Assembly (NCBI GenBank): GCA_035276085.1
Contig: DATELY010000080.1
Location: 1 to 29,456, forward strand
Reading direction: 5' to 3'
DNA length: 29,456 nt
Source of the DNA: DATELY01 sp035276085
Lineage (GTDB): Bacteria; Pseudomonadota; Gammaproteobacteria; Steroidobacterales; Steroidobacteraceae
This document shows, piece by piece, positions 1 to 9,100 of the stretch. A model generated the notes under the pieces. The model was not told where the DNA came from, did no database searches, and saw nothing but the letters and a program-made list of their open reading frames with translations. Each line of letters begins with the position of its first letter. Within the stretch, counting starts at the first letter, position 1. The position numbers and the translations under genes are program-made.

Positions 1-17
1 GGTTTGCACAGCACCCC

Positions 18-1241
18 TCAATCGAAGCACGCCCTTCGTTCGCTCGACTTCGCCCGAAAAGCGAATGCGGCGGCGAGCAGTGCGGTACCGAGAGCGAACA
101 CGCTGATGGCGTCGTAGCGCATCACGGGCGCGATGGCGAGCACGAGGCTGGCGCCCGTCAATTGAATGAACGCCATGAGCGATGACACGGCGCCACGGGT
201 GGTGGGGTGGAGGTCAAGTGCCTTGAGCGCAAGCACCGGCGCGCCAAACTGCACGCCGAAGGCCGTTGAGGCGATCGTGAATTGCACCGCGAGCATCGGT
301 GCAGGATCGAACATCAGATTCATCGTGGAGCCGAATGCTCCTGAGATCATGGCGATCGCGAGGCTGCCTTGCAGTTGTGCTTCCGGTCGCAAGCGTCCTG
401 CAGCTCTTCCGCTGCAAAGCGCGCCGGCAACGTATCCGCCGATCATGGGGAAAAAGAGCAGGCCGAATTGCGTCTCGCTCAAGCCCCATGCGTCCATCAC
501 GATGCCGGGTGCGGCGCCCATGTAGATCCAGAGCGTTGCAAACAGAGCGCTGTTGCAGAGCGCCAGCCAAAGAAAGTAGCTGTCCCGAATGATCATTCTC
601 GAAGTGCGTATCAGCACCAACGGTCGCAGTGCGGTCCGCTTTTCGCGCGGATGCGTCTCGGGCAGGTAGAAGTGCGATACAACGGCCAGCACCAGGCCCA
701 GCAGCCCGAGAAAGCCGAAGACCCCGCGCCAACCCAGCGCGATGTGAACCCATCCACCGATGACGGGTGCAATGGCCGGTGCGATGCCGAAGATCATCGT
801 CACGATGCTCATGAGTCGCTGAGCTTCGTGGCCTTCGTACAGATCGCGGATCACGGCGCGACCGACCGTCATGCCTACGCCGGCTGTCAGACCTTGCACC
901 GCACGGAACACGAGGAGTGCGCCGTAGCTTGGAGCGAGCACACAGCCTAGCGTTGCGAGCACATACGCGACCAGCCCACTCAGCACTATGCGTCGTCGAC
1001 CAAGGGCGTCCGACAACGCGCCGTGCACCAGGGACATGGCGGCGAACGGGACCATGTACGCGGTGAGCAACTGCTGAATCGCCAGTGCATCGACATCGAA
1101 CTCCGCTTGCATCGCCCGCAGCGATGGGAAGAACGTGCCGAGGGAAAAGGGGCTGAGCATCGACAGCACGGCGAGAACGGCAGCGAGTCCAACAGGGCTC
1201 GCATGGTGAGCGCGCTGCGTGTCAGGTTTGTATCGTTGCAC
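18..1241 (-). CDS. Bcr/CflA-family MFS drug efflux transporter
   Basis: This 407-residue inner-membrane protein is a 12-helix major facilitator antiporter, probably exporting drugs or small metabolites in exchange for protons. The MFS motif A between helices 2 and 3 is visible as HGALSDALGRRRIVLSG. A Bcr/CflA-like segment, GLTAGVGMTVGRAVIRDLY, follows in helices 4-5. The length fits the family. The start used here is a GTG with no obvious Shine-Dalgarno and an in-frame stop 15 bases upstream, so the true start could be slightly internal. It is transcribed alone, leftwards. The 156 bases upstream, before the cytochrome gene, show nothing I recognise. The substrate cannot be read from the sequence. 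Confidence 0.88.
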   Translation of the reverse strand: MQRYKPDTQRAHHASPVGLAAVLAVLSMLSPFSLGTFFPSLRAMQAEFDVDALAIQQLLTAYMVPFAAMSLVHGALSDALGRRRIVLSGLVAYVLATLGCVLAPSYGALLVFRAVQGLTAGVGMTVGRAVIRDLYEGHEAQRLMSIVTMIFGIAPAIAPVIGGWVHIALGWRGVFGFLGLLGLVLAVVSHFYLPETHPREKRTALRPLVLIRTSRMIIRDSYFLWLALCNSALFATLWIYMGAAPGIVMDAWGLSETQFGLLFFPMIGGYVAGALCSGRAAGRLRPEAQLQGSLAIAMISGAFGSTMNLMFDPAPMLAVQFTIASTAFGVQFGAPVLALKALDLHPTTRGAVSSLMAFIQLTGASLVLAIAPVMRYDAISVFALGTALLAAAFAFRAKSSERRACFD

Positions 1242-1397
1242 AATGGCACTTGGTCAGATAGGGCAAGCAGGGGCGCTGGCCGGAATGATCTGGTGGTAAC
1301 GTCAGCAGTGCATGGATGTTGCCTCACCAGTCCTCGCTCGCCGTAACCGAGCCATTGCAGCTGGGGTCAATTCCGCCAGGCGCTGATCGCCATCGGG

Positions 1398-1916
1398 CTA
1401 TCCCGTTTCCCACCGCTGATTCGTCACTGGCTCCATCGTCGGTCGCTCAATGACGATGAATGCGTGTCGCAGGGCGCGGTGACAGTCGTTGCAGCCCTGT
1501 GTGAAGCGCTCGAACGCAGTGTCGAACCGAGGGCCGTCGCTCGTTGCGATGGCCTGTTCGAGCGCGTAACGGCCCGGTTGCATGTGAACCTTGATCGCAG
1601 CCGCTACGGGCAGTCCTTCTTGCGCGGGATGCCATTGCGCGATGGCCTCGAAGCTCTCTTCGAGCTCATTCAGCTCGAACTGCGCGAGCGCCCAGTTGCC
1701 TGCCTTTCCGGCGAACCACAGCTTCGCGTGCCGCAGTTGCAGCGTATGCATCATGTCGCCAAGGCCGGGTGCGTAGAATTGGCGCGGCAGCTCCTGCAGA
1801 ACGGCATCGTGAGTCTTGAGTGCCGAGCGCAGCTGGGCGGTGTCTTGCGACTCACACCCCGTCAGTCCAACGAGCGCTGCCAGACAGAGCGGCGCCAGAT
1901 GTTTGTGGGCTTTCAC
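1398..1916 (-). CDS. c-type cytochrome lipoprotein, one CxxCH site
   Basis: This 172-residue protein starts at a GTG preceded by a GGGGAG ribosome-binding site 8-13 bases upstream. A lipoprotein signal peptide ends in the lipobox LTGC (Cys21), so the mature protein is probably anchored to a membrane facing the periplasm. A single haem-binding motif, CNDCH (Cys142, Cys145, His146), lies close to the C-terminus. The helical segment HAKLWFAGKAGNWALAQFEL (62-81) and the tail ending in TNQRW are typical of a widespread, uncharacterised monohaem cytochrome family. It lies 71 bases beyond the P450 stop codon on the same strand and may be co-transcribed. Its redox partner is unknown. Confidence 0.8.
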   Translation of the reverse strand: MKAHKHLAPLCLAALVGLTGCESQDTAQLRSALKTHDAVLQELPRQFYAPGLGDMMHTLQLRHAKLWFAGKAGNWALAQFELNELEESFEAIAQWHPAQEGLPVAAAIKVHMQPGRYALEQAIATSDGPRFDTAFERFTQGCNDCHRALRHAFIVIERPTMEPVTNQRWETG

Positions 1917-1987
1917 GCGATGGACTCCCCGATCAGATCAGACGATGCCGTTCAACTGTCAGGGATTATGCCTTGTCAACGCACACG

Positions 1988-3205
1988 CTAGCCGACGCGA
2001 GCTGGCACGGACGTGAATCCCCTGAAGCGTGCACGGCGTCCACGCACCGGATCGCCAGACAGTTGGAGCGCCGGGAATCTCAGCACCGCGCGAGCGATTG
2101 CGATGCGACCTTCCAGACGCGCGACGGCCATCCCGGCGCAGGCGTGCGCGCCCGCGGCAAAGGCGAGATGTCGGTTCGGTTGTCGTGCCATGTCGAAGCG
2201 GTCCGGATCGGCAAACTCCTCCGGATCGCGGTTCGCGGCACCGATGCATAACGTGAGATACGTGCCCGGATCGAGCACGACGTCGCGCACGACGGTGGGC
2301 TCGACGACGAGCCGGTTGCCGAGCTGATTCGAGCTCTCGAAGCGCAGGCATTCCTCGACAGCCGTCGCGATCAGCTGTGGTTCCGTGCGCAACCGCTGCA
2401 GCGAGTCCGGATGCGTGAGGAGCAGGTACAGACCGTTGCCGATGAGATTGGTGGTCGTCTCATGACCTGCGTTGAGCAAAAACACGCAGTTCTGCGCGAG
2501 TTCCGTTTCCGTCAACTGATCATCGCCGAGCAGGCGCGTGAGCAGATCGTCGTCGCCAGCCGGATGCCGGCGCCGATGCGCGATCAGCTCGCGCAGATAC
2601 GCGCAGAATTCGGTCACCGCGCGATTGCCAGTGGCGAGCTGCGCGACGGTCGGCGCCGGCTCGAGCGCACCCAGGATCGCCAATGACCAGTCGCGCAGCG
2701 GCCCGCGATCCTCGCGCGGCACGCGCAACAGGTTACCGATCACCTCGACCGGCACGGCCGCGGCGTAGTCGCAGATCAAATCGACGTCGCCTTGCGCCTC
2801 CATGCGATCCAGCAGCGCGTCGACCAGCGCGACCACGTCGGGCTCCATCGCCTTGAGCACGTGAGGCGTGAGCGCGCCGACGATCTGTCGCCGCACGCGC
2901 GTGTGGTAGGGCGCATCGTTGAACACCAGGCTCGTCGTATGGTGCTCGTAGAGCGGCGAGCCCACACCGAGCTTCGGCGCAAACGCCTGTTTCTTGTCGG
3001 AGCTGAAGGCCGTGCGGTCGCGATAGATGCGATCGAGGTCGGCGTAGCGGGTGAGAAAATATGTGCCATCCGGACAGCGATGCACGGGATCGAATCTGCG
3101 CAGCGCCGCGTAGAGGGGATAGGGATCCTCGTAGAACACCGGCTCGAGCTTGTTGGGATCGAAGGCTGCGGCCAGCGCCCGGTACTCTTCCTCACTCATC
3201 GTCAT
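1988..3205 (-). CDS. cytochrome P450
   Basis: This is a 405-residue soluble bacterial P450 monooxygenase. All core motifs are present: I-helix AGHETT (246-251), K-helix ECLR (285-288), and the haem loop FAAGAHACAG with thiolate ligand Cys356. I chose the ATG at 3205 because it overlaps the stop codon of the upstream hydrolase in an ATGA arrangement and begins the usual N-terminal region (FYEDPYPLYAALRR). The reading frame extends further upstream only as a shadow of the hydrolase. No ferredoxin or reductase gene is adjacent, so electrons must come from elsewhere. The substrate is not deducible. Coupling to an alpha/beta hydrolase suggests successive steps on one small, possibly ester-containing molecule. 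Confidence 0.93.
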   Translation of the reverse strand: MTMSEEEYRALAAAFDPNKLEPVFYEDPYPLYAALRRFDPVHRCPDGTYFLTRYADLDRIYRDRTAFSSDKKQAFAPKLGVGSPLYEHHTTSLVFNDAPYHTRVRRQIVGALTPHVLKAMEPDVVALVDALLDRMEAQGDVDLICDYAAAVPVEVIGNLLRVPREDRGPLRDWSLAILGALEPAPTVAQLATGNRAVTEFCAYLRELIAHRRRHPAGDDDLLTRLLGDDQLTETELAQNCVFLLNAGHETTTNLIGNGLYLLLTHPDSLQRLRTEPQLIATAVEECLRFESSNQLGNRLVVEPTVVRDVVLDPGTYLTLCIGAANRDPEEFADPDRFDMARQPNRHLAFAAGAHACAGMAVARLEGRIAIARAVLRFPALQLSGDPVRGRRARFRGFTSVPARVG

Positions 3206-3963
3206 TGGTCGCCGGACGACGTTATCAAGCGTTGCAGCAGGTCCACGATCGCATCCGGTTGTTCCACCTGCACGTTGTGTCCGCAGCCCGCGATCTCGAC
3301 GGCTTCCGACGCATGCGCGCGGAGCTCGGCCGTCGACACCATCGGGTCGCGCTCGCCGCGCGCGAGGATCACACGCGCTCGCGCACTCGTCACGAGCGAA
3401 TCGAACGGCGCACCCGCAACGCCAAAGGATTGCGGATCCTGCGACAGCCGCCATCCCGCGTCGCCCTGCACGATGCCGCGCGAGAGCCACTCATCGCCCG
3501 GCGCGACAGTGGTGTCGAGACCGGACACGCGTCGATAGCGCGCCCACGCTTCTTCTGCCGTCGCATACCAGCGGACGGGCCGAATCGCGAGCTCGCGCGA
3601 GCCCTGAAGGTCCGCTTCCGACCACGTGATCTTCGATCCGACGCTGAGAACGCCGGCGACCTCGACACCGAACCAGCGGCTCGCGAGCGCGAGTGCGATA
3701 TACGCGCCGAGCGAGTGGCCGATCACGAACACGTCCTGCGCGTCGCGGACAAGCGCCGCGACTTCGGCAGCATGACCGCCGACGGTGTACTGACGCTGCC
3801 AGACCGACGCGCCATGACCGCTGAGATCCGGCGCGAACCACCGGCCCATCGAGCGCCGCTCGATCGCTCGCCGCACGCCATTCCACACCGCTGCCGTCGC
3901 GCCGAGTCCGTGCAGCAGGAGAATGGCTCGCGAGCCGGTCCCACCGCGTTCACACCACGTCAC
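3202..3963 (-). CDS. alpha/beta-fold hydrolase
   Basis: This 253-residue single-domain alpha/beta hydrolase carries the oxyanion segment LLHGLG (16-21), nucleophile elbow GHSLG with Ser84, acid Asp206 (RGERDP) and catalytic His229 (GCGHN). The start is a GTG at 3963, chosen because a perfect AGGAGG lies six bases upstream. A longer frame from a TTG at 4002 would swallow that ribosome-binding site. Its stop codon overlaps the P450 start, so the two are translationally coupled. There is no signal peptide, so it is probably cytoplasmic. It may be an esterase, lactonase or C-C hydrolase; the sequence does not decide. Confidence 0.9.
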   Translation of the reverse strand: MTWCERGGTGSRAILLLHGLGATAAVWNGVRRAIERRSMGRWFAPDLSGHGASVWQRQYTVGGHAAEVAALVRDAQDVFVIGHSLGAYIALALASRWFGVEVAGVLSVGSKITWSEADLQGSRELAIRPVRWYATAEEAWARYRRVSGLDTTVAPGDEWLSRGIVQGDAGWRLSQDPQSFGVAGAPFDSLVTSARARVILARGERDPMVSTAELRAHASEAVEIAGCGHNVQVEQPDAIVDLLQRLITSSGDQ

Positions 3964-4194
3964 GCCGTTCCTCCTCTCTTCCGTCGCAGTCGACGATGAC
4001 AATGTAGACGATTGCCTCGGGTAGCGCGATTCCTCAACACTTGCGAGTCAGGCAGTAGGTCGAAAGCACCGTGCTTACACGTTGTACTGGACCGCATTTG
4101 GTATCAGGCCCGTCGGCCGGTCTCGAAATCTCCCGTTTGCCTTCCGATTCGCCGGCCTCGACAATGCGCGGCCTCGTTCGATTGTCGATGGGTC

Positions 4195-5283
4195 ATGTCC
4201 CGCAAGTCGTCGCTTACAACCTCATCCCGCAAGTCCGAAGCCCGGCTCACGCCCGAGCAAGAGCGTTTTCGCTACTTGATCCGCCAGATCGAGAACGTGC
4301 GCGAAGCTCAAGCGGCGTGGGAGAAGATCGTCGGGAAATTCCGGCGTGAGCACGCTCAGAGGCTGCAGCCGCTGCGGATGTCGCTGCGCGACCTGAGCCG
4401 CGAGACGGTGGTCACAATCGATCGGCTGCTCGATGAGGCGACGTGGTCGCGCGTGGATCGCACGGCGCTGCGGCAGATTCTCTGTGCGATGGCGGATGCC
4501 TTGCTGGCCGCGACCCCTGACGACGCGGGTCTCAAGGAGTTGTTCGACAAACACAGCGACGCGAGCTTCGACGCTGTCAAGCGGGAGGAGATGCAGCGGC
4601 TGAAGGAAGAAGCGGAGGAGCTCACGGGTCTCGATCTGGGCGATGAAGCCGATCTGCGCACGGAAGAAGACTTGATTCAGCGCATGTACGAACAGATGGC
4701 CGCGCGGGAAACGGCGGAGGAGGCCAGCCGGTTCACCGACGCGCAGCGACGCCGCGAATCGGCAGCGAACAAACGCCGGGAGACGGCGACACAGTTGGTC
4801 AGGCAATCGCTACGGGAGATCTATCGCAAGCTCGCAAGCGCCGTGCATCCGGATCGCGAATCGGATCTGCAGCGCCGCGAGGAGAAGAATGCGCTGATGC
4901 AGCGGATCAATCAGGCCTATGCCGCCAACGATCTGCTCACGTTGCTGGAAGTCCAGATACAGCTCGGACAGAGCGATCCGGATCAGATCGGCAAGATGAG
5001 CCCGCAGCGCTTGAAGCAGTACAACAAGTTGCTCGCGCAGCAGCTCGAAGAAGCAAAGACGAAGCTGAGGCAACTGGAAGCCGCCTTCCGTGAGGATTTC
5101 GATCTGGACACGACCAGCAAGATCAGTGCGGACAATCTCAATCTGGTGATCCAGCGGCAAGCCCGTGCCATCCGCGCCGAGATCTCGCGCCAGAAGGAGT
5201 TCCTGTCCTTGCTGTCGAACAAGGCGGCGATCAAGCGATGGTTGAAGGACCAGCGACGGTTCGCCTCGGAGATGGATTTCTAG
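4195..5283 (+). CDS. J-domain (DnaJ-like) protein, atypical architecture
   Basis: This 362-residue, highly charged, helical protein has a J-domain signature in its second half: EIYRKLASAVHPDRESD, with the HPD triad at about 218-220. That triad stimulates Hsp70 (DnaK) ATPase. A helix of J-domain type follows (ALMQRINQAYAANDLLTLLE). The first 200 and last 90 residues look coiled-coil, with no zinc finger, G/F-rich region or client-binding beta domain, so it is not DnaJ itself. I start at ATG 4195; the frame is open back to 4012, but that extension does not look like protein. The upstream 231 bases are shared with the divergent hydrolase. An intrinsic terminator lies 80 bases downstream of the stop codon. 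Confidence 0.8.
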   Translation: MSRKSSLTTSSRKSEARLTPEQERFRYLIRQIENVREAQAAWEKIVGKFRREHAQRLQPLRMSLRDLSRETVVTIDRLLDEATWSRVDRTALRQILCAMADALLAATPDDAGLKELFDKHSDASFDAVKREEMQRLKEEAEELTGLDLGDEADLRTEEDLIQRMYEQMAARETAEEASRFTDAQRRRESAANKRRETATQLVRQSLREIYRKLASAVHPDRESDLQRREEKNALMQRINQAYAANDLLTLLEVQIQLGQSDPDQIGKMSPQRLKQYNKLLAQQLEEAKTKLRQLEAAFREDFDLDTTSKISADNLNLVIQRQARAIRAEISRQKEFLSLLSNKAAIKRWLKDQRRFASEMDF

Positions 5284-5327
5284 ATTCCAGTGCCGGCCGC
5301 GTCAATTGCGTTGACGCGAACAAGTGC

Positions 5328-5365
5328 CCGTCAATGACCCCGATCCCCCGGCTCGCCATCGCCGG
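5328..5365 (+). repeat. Direct repeat copy 1, left of parDE
   Basis: The first 28 bases are identical to 6100-6127. The full 38 bases match 6100-6137 with three differences, at 5356, 5359 and 5360. The copies are 772 bases apart and bracket the ParD/ParE genes. This copy is noncoding and runs into the stem of the J-domain gene's terminator. Confidence 0.9.
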
Positions 5366-5385
5366 AGCAGCTGGCTCCGTTTTTT
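5363..5385 (+). terminator. Intrinsic terminator of the J-domain gene
   Basis: A six-base-pair stem, CGGAGC (5363-5368) and GCTCCG (5374-5379), encloses loop AGCTG and is followed by six T residues (5380-5385). Its T-run overlaps the proposed -35 element of the parDE promoter, so the two transcription units are packed end to start. Confidence 0.8.
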
Positions 5386-5413
5386 GCCGCTCCCGGCCTC
5401 CATGGCATAGTAT
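5384..5413 (+). promoter_or_regulatory. Candidate parDE promoter
   Basis: A -35-like TTGCCG (5384-5389) and a -10-like TAGTAT (5408-5413) are separated by 18 bases, placing a transcript start about 20 bases before the ParD ATG. The -10 element lies inside a palindrome, as expected for an autoregulated toxin-antitoxin operon. This is inferred from sequence only. Confidence 0.5.
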
Positions 5414-5417
5414 GCCA
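5403..5417. promoter_or_regulatory. Palindromic operator candidate (ParD autoregulation)
   Basis: TGGCATA-G-TATGCCA is a perfect 15-base palindrome about a central G, and it overlaps the -10 box of the parDE promoter. ParD-type ribbon-helix-helix dimers bind such sites, so this is the most likely operator for ParD or the ParDE complex. Confidence 0.6.
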
Positions 5418-5442
5418 ATCGTCAATTACCTGGAAACTTGCT

Positions 5443-5733
5443 ATGGGCACTCGCAATGTCGTCCTCACCGATCGCCAGGAAGAGCTCATCGATCATCTCG
5501 TCTCGCAGGGACGTTATCAGAATGCCAGCGAGGTCCTGCGTGAAGGCCTGCGGCTAATCGAAAGACGTGAGGCCGAGGAGAAGGTGCGGCTCAAGGCACT
5601 ACGTGACGCCGCGCGAATCGGCATCGAGGACGTCGATGCCGGGCGGGTTCGTGACTTCAGCACCAACTCGGAGTTACGTCAGCACCTGGATTCACTCGCC
5701 AAGCGCACCGTCACCTCCGCTCGGTCACGGTAA
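5443..5733 (+). CDS. parD: ParD-family antitoxin
   Basis: This 96-residue protein has the ParD/CopG ribbon-helix-helix fold at its N-terminus: the strand RNVVLTDRQEELIDHLV and the family motif GRYQNASEVLREGLRLIE (23-40). A charged helix and flexible tail follow, which in this family neutralise ParE. The ATG is preceded by GGAAA. It sits eight bases upstream of the toxin gene, behind a promoter overlapped by a palindrome, which is typical of autoregulation. It should bind DNA and ParE in the cytoplasm. The order antitoxin then toxin is standard. Confidence 0.92.
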   Translation: MGTRNVVLTDRQEELIDHLVSQGRYQNASEVLREGLRLIERREAEEKVRLKALRDAARIGIEDVDAGRVRDFSTNSELRQHLDSLAKRTVTSARSR

Positions 5734-5741
5734 AAGATCGT

Positions 5742-6089
5742 ATGCGCCAATGGATGGTGCGCCTGACGGCCGCCGCCGAGAAGGACTATCAAAGCATCAT
5801 CGAATGGACGATCGAGCATTTTGGTGAAGCCCAGGCGCTGGTTTACGCCGAGACGCTGGCTCTCGCGCTCGAAGCGCTCGCCGAGGGTCCCTCGCTCGTC
5901 GATGCAAAGCGCAGGGACGAAATTCTGAAAGGGGTGTGCAGCCTTCACGTCGCGCGTCGAGGACGTAAGGGACGCCACTTCATCCTGTTTCGGGTAGCCA
6001 AGCGGCGCGGTGAGGTCATCGAAGTGCTGCGCCTCCTCCACGATTCAATGGATCTTCCCCGGCATTTTCGCTCCCCCGGCGAGACGTGA
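5742..6089 (+). CDS. parE: ParE/RelE-superfamily toxin
   Basis: This 115-residue protein matches the ParE toxin pattern. The N-terminal helix has DYQSIIEWTIEHFGEAQALVY, split here as DYQSIIEWTIEHFG and EAQALVY. A central segment contains LVDAKRRDEILKGV, and the C-terminal strands are HFILFRVAKRRGEVIEVLRL followed by LHDSMD. Characterised ParE toxins poison DNA gyrase; that activity is assumed from the family and not shown here. The gene directly follows parD and would be co-transcribed. At 115 residues it is slightly longer than the usual 95-105, the excess lying in the C-terminal tail DLPRHFRSPGET. The next gene converges and ends 13 bases away, leaving no room for a conventional terminator. 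Confidence 0.88.
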   Translation: MRQWMVRLTAAAEKDYQSIIEWTIEHFGEAQALVYAETLALALEALAEGPSLVDAKRRDEILKGVCSLHVARRGRKGRHFILFRVAKRRGEVIEVLRLLHDSMDLPRHFRSPGET

Positions 6090-6099
6090 CCGTCTCCAG

Positions 6100-6137
6100 C
6101 CGTCAATGACCCCGATCCCCCGGCTCGTCACGGCCGG
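6100..6137 (+). repeat. Direct repeat copy 2, right of parDE and inside the tpsA 3' end
   Basis: This is the second copy of the sequence at 5328-5365 (28 bases identical, 35 of 38 overall). It begins 11 bases after the ParE stop codon. Read on the minus strand it supplies the last codons and stop of the adhesin gene, giving the tail EPGDRGH. Confidence 0.9.
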
Positions 6138-9100
6138 CGTCCTCGCGACTGACGATGGTCAGATTCAATCCCCCGAGATCGTAGGATGCGCCGCCCGTTG
6201 CATTGGAACTGCCTACGGGCGCCGGTAGCGCGAGCGGACTGCTCAGAGCAGTGGCCGCGACCGGAGCATTCGACTCTGCGTGACCGACTGCGTCCTGGTA
6301 GTCGACAGTCGGTGTGGCGACCGATGGCGGTGTTTCCGAAGAGGGTGGTGTTTCCGCTGATGGCGGGGCTTCCGGAACCACAACCGCAGTGATATTCGCA
6401 GACAGGCCCGTGGGCTGCAGCAGTACGTAGTTCGCTGCCGCCGATCCAACCAGGCTGTTGTTTGCCGTGACCGCGATGTCATTGCCGACATCGGCGGTGG
6501 TGAAGCTGCCCGCTTCGTTCAGTAGCAACGATTCGCCGGCGACCACGCCGCTGAGCGAGCCGCCGGTGAGGGTTGCTGTCGTCGTGCCGTCGTACACCTT
6601 GTCGAGTGCCGATTGCCCCTCGACCGTCAGCGTTCTCGCGGTAATGTGAGCCGTCGCCGTCGGACTATTCGCTATGGTGTAGTTGCTCGCCAGTCCGCCG
6701 CTGGCGCCATCGGTCAGCGTGAAGCCGCTGGCTGTAACGAGAGCGGCATCGGCAACGTCCTTGCTGTTGAATGCGGCAGTGGCAATTGCCGTGACGGTCT
6801 CTGTGCCGACAAACCCCGTGAGCGAGTTGACTGTCGCGCTTGCCGTGGTGTTACCGTCGTAGACCTTATCTGTAGCGGTGATGCCTGCGGTCAACGTCCT
6901 CGGTGTGATGTGCGCGCTCGTGGTCTGCCCGCTGGCCAAGATGTAGTTGCTTGCGAGGCCACCGTTGTTGCCGTCGGATAGCACGATGCCATTGACCGTT
7001 ACGAGATTGGCATCGGCCACGTTCTGACTATTGAACGTGGCAGTGTTACTCACACCCAATGTCTCCGTGCCGACGAGACCCACGACGTGCAATGTCGCCG
7101 TCGCGGTGTTGTTGCCGTCATAGATTTTATCGGGCGCAACGACCGTGGCCGTGAGAGTCGCGGGATTTACGGTCAGCGTGCCGTTCGCATAGCTGATGAT
7201 GTAGCCCTGCTGGTTGGAATACAGACCGCTGGCCGACAGCGTGTAGCTGCCCGCGTTGGTTGCGCCTTGCGCCGTGCCGCCGTAGGTCACCGTACCCAGC
7301 AAGTTGCCGTTCGGAGTGGTCGAGTAGCTGACGCCGTTGCCGCCCGAATAAGCAAGCCCGTCATACGTCTTGACGGCAGCATTGGGTGTCACCGTCAATG
7401 CGGTCATGAACGATCGCAGCAGCGGATACGTGTGGCCCTCGTACACGATCCATTTCGAGCCGAAGTCCCAGCCGCTGAAGCTGGATGCATTCTGCATCTG
7501 CGCGGTGGTCAAGCCCGTACCGCCTTGCGACGTCGCCCGGCCCGACGTCGTCGTGTTCCAGTAGCTGTTGTTGACGGCGTAGCTGCCCGCTCTCGATCCC
7601 ACCAGCCCGCCGATCGAAAACGAGCCGCTCACAGCGCCGGTGGAGTAGGAGGTGTTGAGCGTGGCGCCGTCGAGAAAGCCGACCAGTCCGCCGGCGTTGG
7701 ACGACGCCGTCACTGCACCGGTTGCATACGTGTTCGTGAGTGTGACGAAGCGGGCTTGTCCGGCGAGGCCACCGACATAGAACGCGCCCGTACCATTGAC
7801 GGTGCCGGTGGCGTAGGAGTCGGTGATCGTGCCGAAGAAGCGCGCCTGGCCGAACAGTCCGCCGATCAGATTGGACGTACCCGTGACGTTGGCGGAGGAG
7901 TAGCCATTCGTCATCGTCGTGCCGTTGCCAAGGCCGACGAGCCCACCGACCCATGCCACGCCACTCACCGTCCCTGAGGAGTAGACGTTGGAGTAGGTGC
8001 ACGCGAAACAGTTGGCGACGAGCGGACCGACATACGTCGCGCCGGTGATCGTAGCGTTGATCACGCCGACATTGCGGAACGTCGCGCTGTTCGCGACACC
8101 GAACATCCCTACGTTGTTCGTCGCGGGCGTGTTGCTCACCAACCCACTGACGACATGTCCCAAGCCATCGAACGTGCCGGTGAAGTCGCCCGATCGGCCG
8201 ATGGATGTGAAACCCGCGCCGCTGTTCCACGTGCTGGTCGCGCTCGCGTCGATGTCGCTGCCGAGCGCGTAGTTCGCCGTGACGGCGCCGTTGATGCCCT
8301 GCAGGTCCGTGCCTGTGGTGCTGCCCGCCGCGCCCAGGCTCGTGATCACGGTGTAGTTGACGACCGCACCGTCGGAACCCAGCCTCGTGCTGAAGTTGTT
8401 GCCGGCGGGAAGATTGACCGGCGCGCGCACATTGACCTTGCCGGTGTTGCCGGCTGCAACCGCGCCTTGACCATACTCCAGAGCGAGGCTGGCGGTGCCC
8501 GAGCCATGCATCGTCGTGTTGATGTTGATGTTGTTCTGCGCATTCAGCGTGAGGCGGTTCGCGTTCCACGTCACCACGTCATTGACGTTCACATCGCCCG
8601 CGGTGCCCGTGCTGCCGCTCGTGCTCAGGACCGTCACGTTGTTGCTGCTCAAGCTGGCCGAGAGCGTTGCGCCGGTGATGTCGCCGCCGCTTGCGGCAAT
8701 CGTGAAGTCGAGCGGATCGATCAGCCACTGGCCCGTCGCGCCTCGGGTGGCCGCTGTCGTGATGTTCGCGGTCGACTCGATCCGTACGTGTGCCGCGGAG
8801 GTTTCGACGAAGCCGCCGTCGCCGCCCTGCGGGGCGCTTGCGTCCAACGTGCCATCCACGTTCATCGCGCCCGATTGCAGATCGCCCAGCAGCTTGATCG
8901 TGCCGCCGCGGTTCTCGATGGTCTGCGCCTGGATGACGCCGGTGTTGTTGATCGCACTGTGCAGCAGATGACTGGCACTGCGCGCGCTGAGCAGTACGCG
9001 TCCCCCATCGGCCTGGATGAGGCCGCCGTTCTGAGCCAGGGCGTCGACGGCGCCCGAATCCACCTGAACGTTCAGCAAGCCATCGCCGGCCACATCGAGC

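Noticed and set aside
3964..4194. N-terminal extensions of the hydrolase (to 4002) and the J-domain protein (to 4012)
   Set aside because: The hydrolase has a perfect ribosome-binding site at 3970-3975 for the later GTG, and the J-protein extension does not resemble protein sequence.
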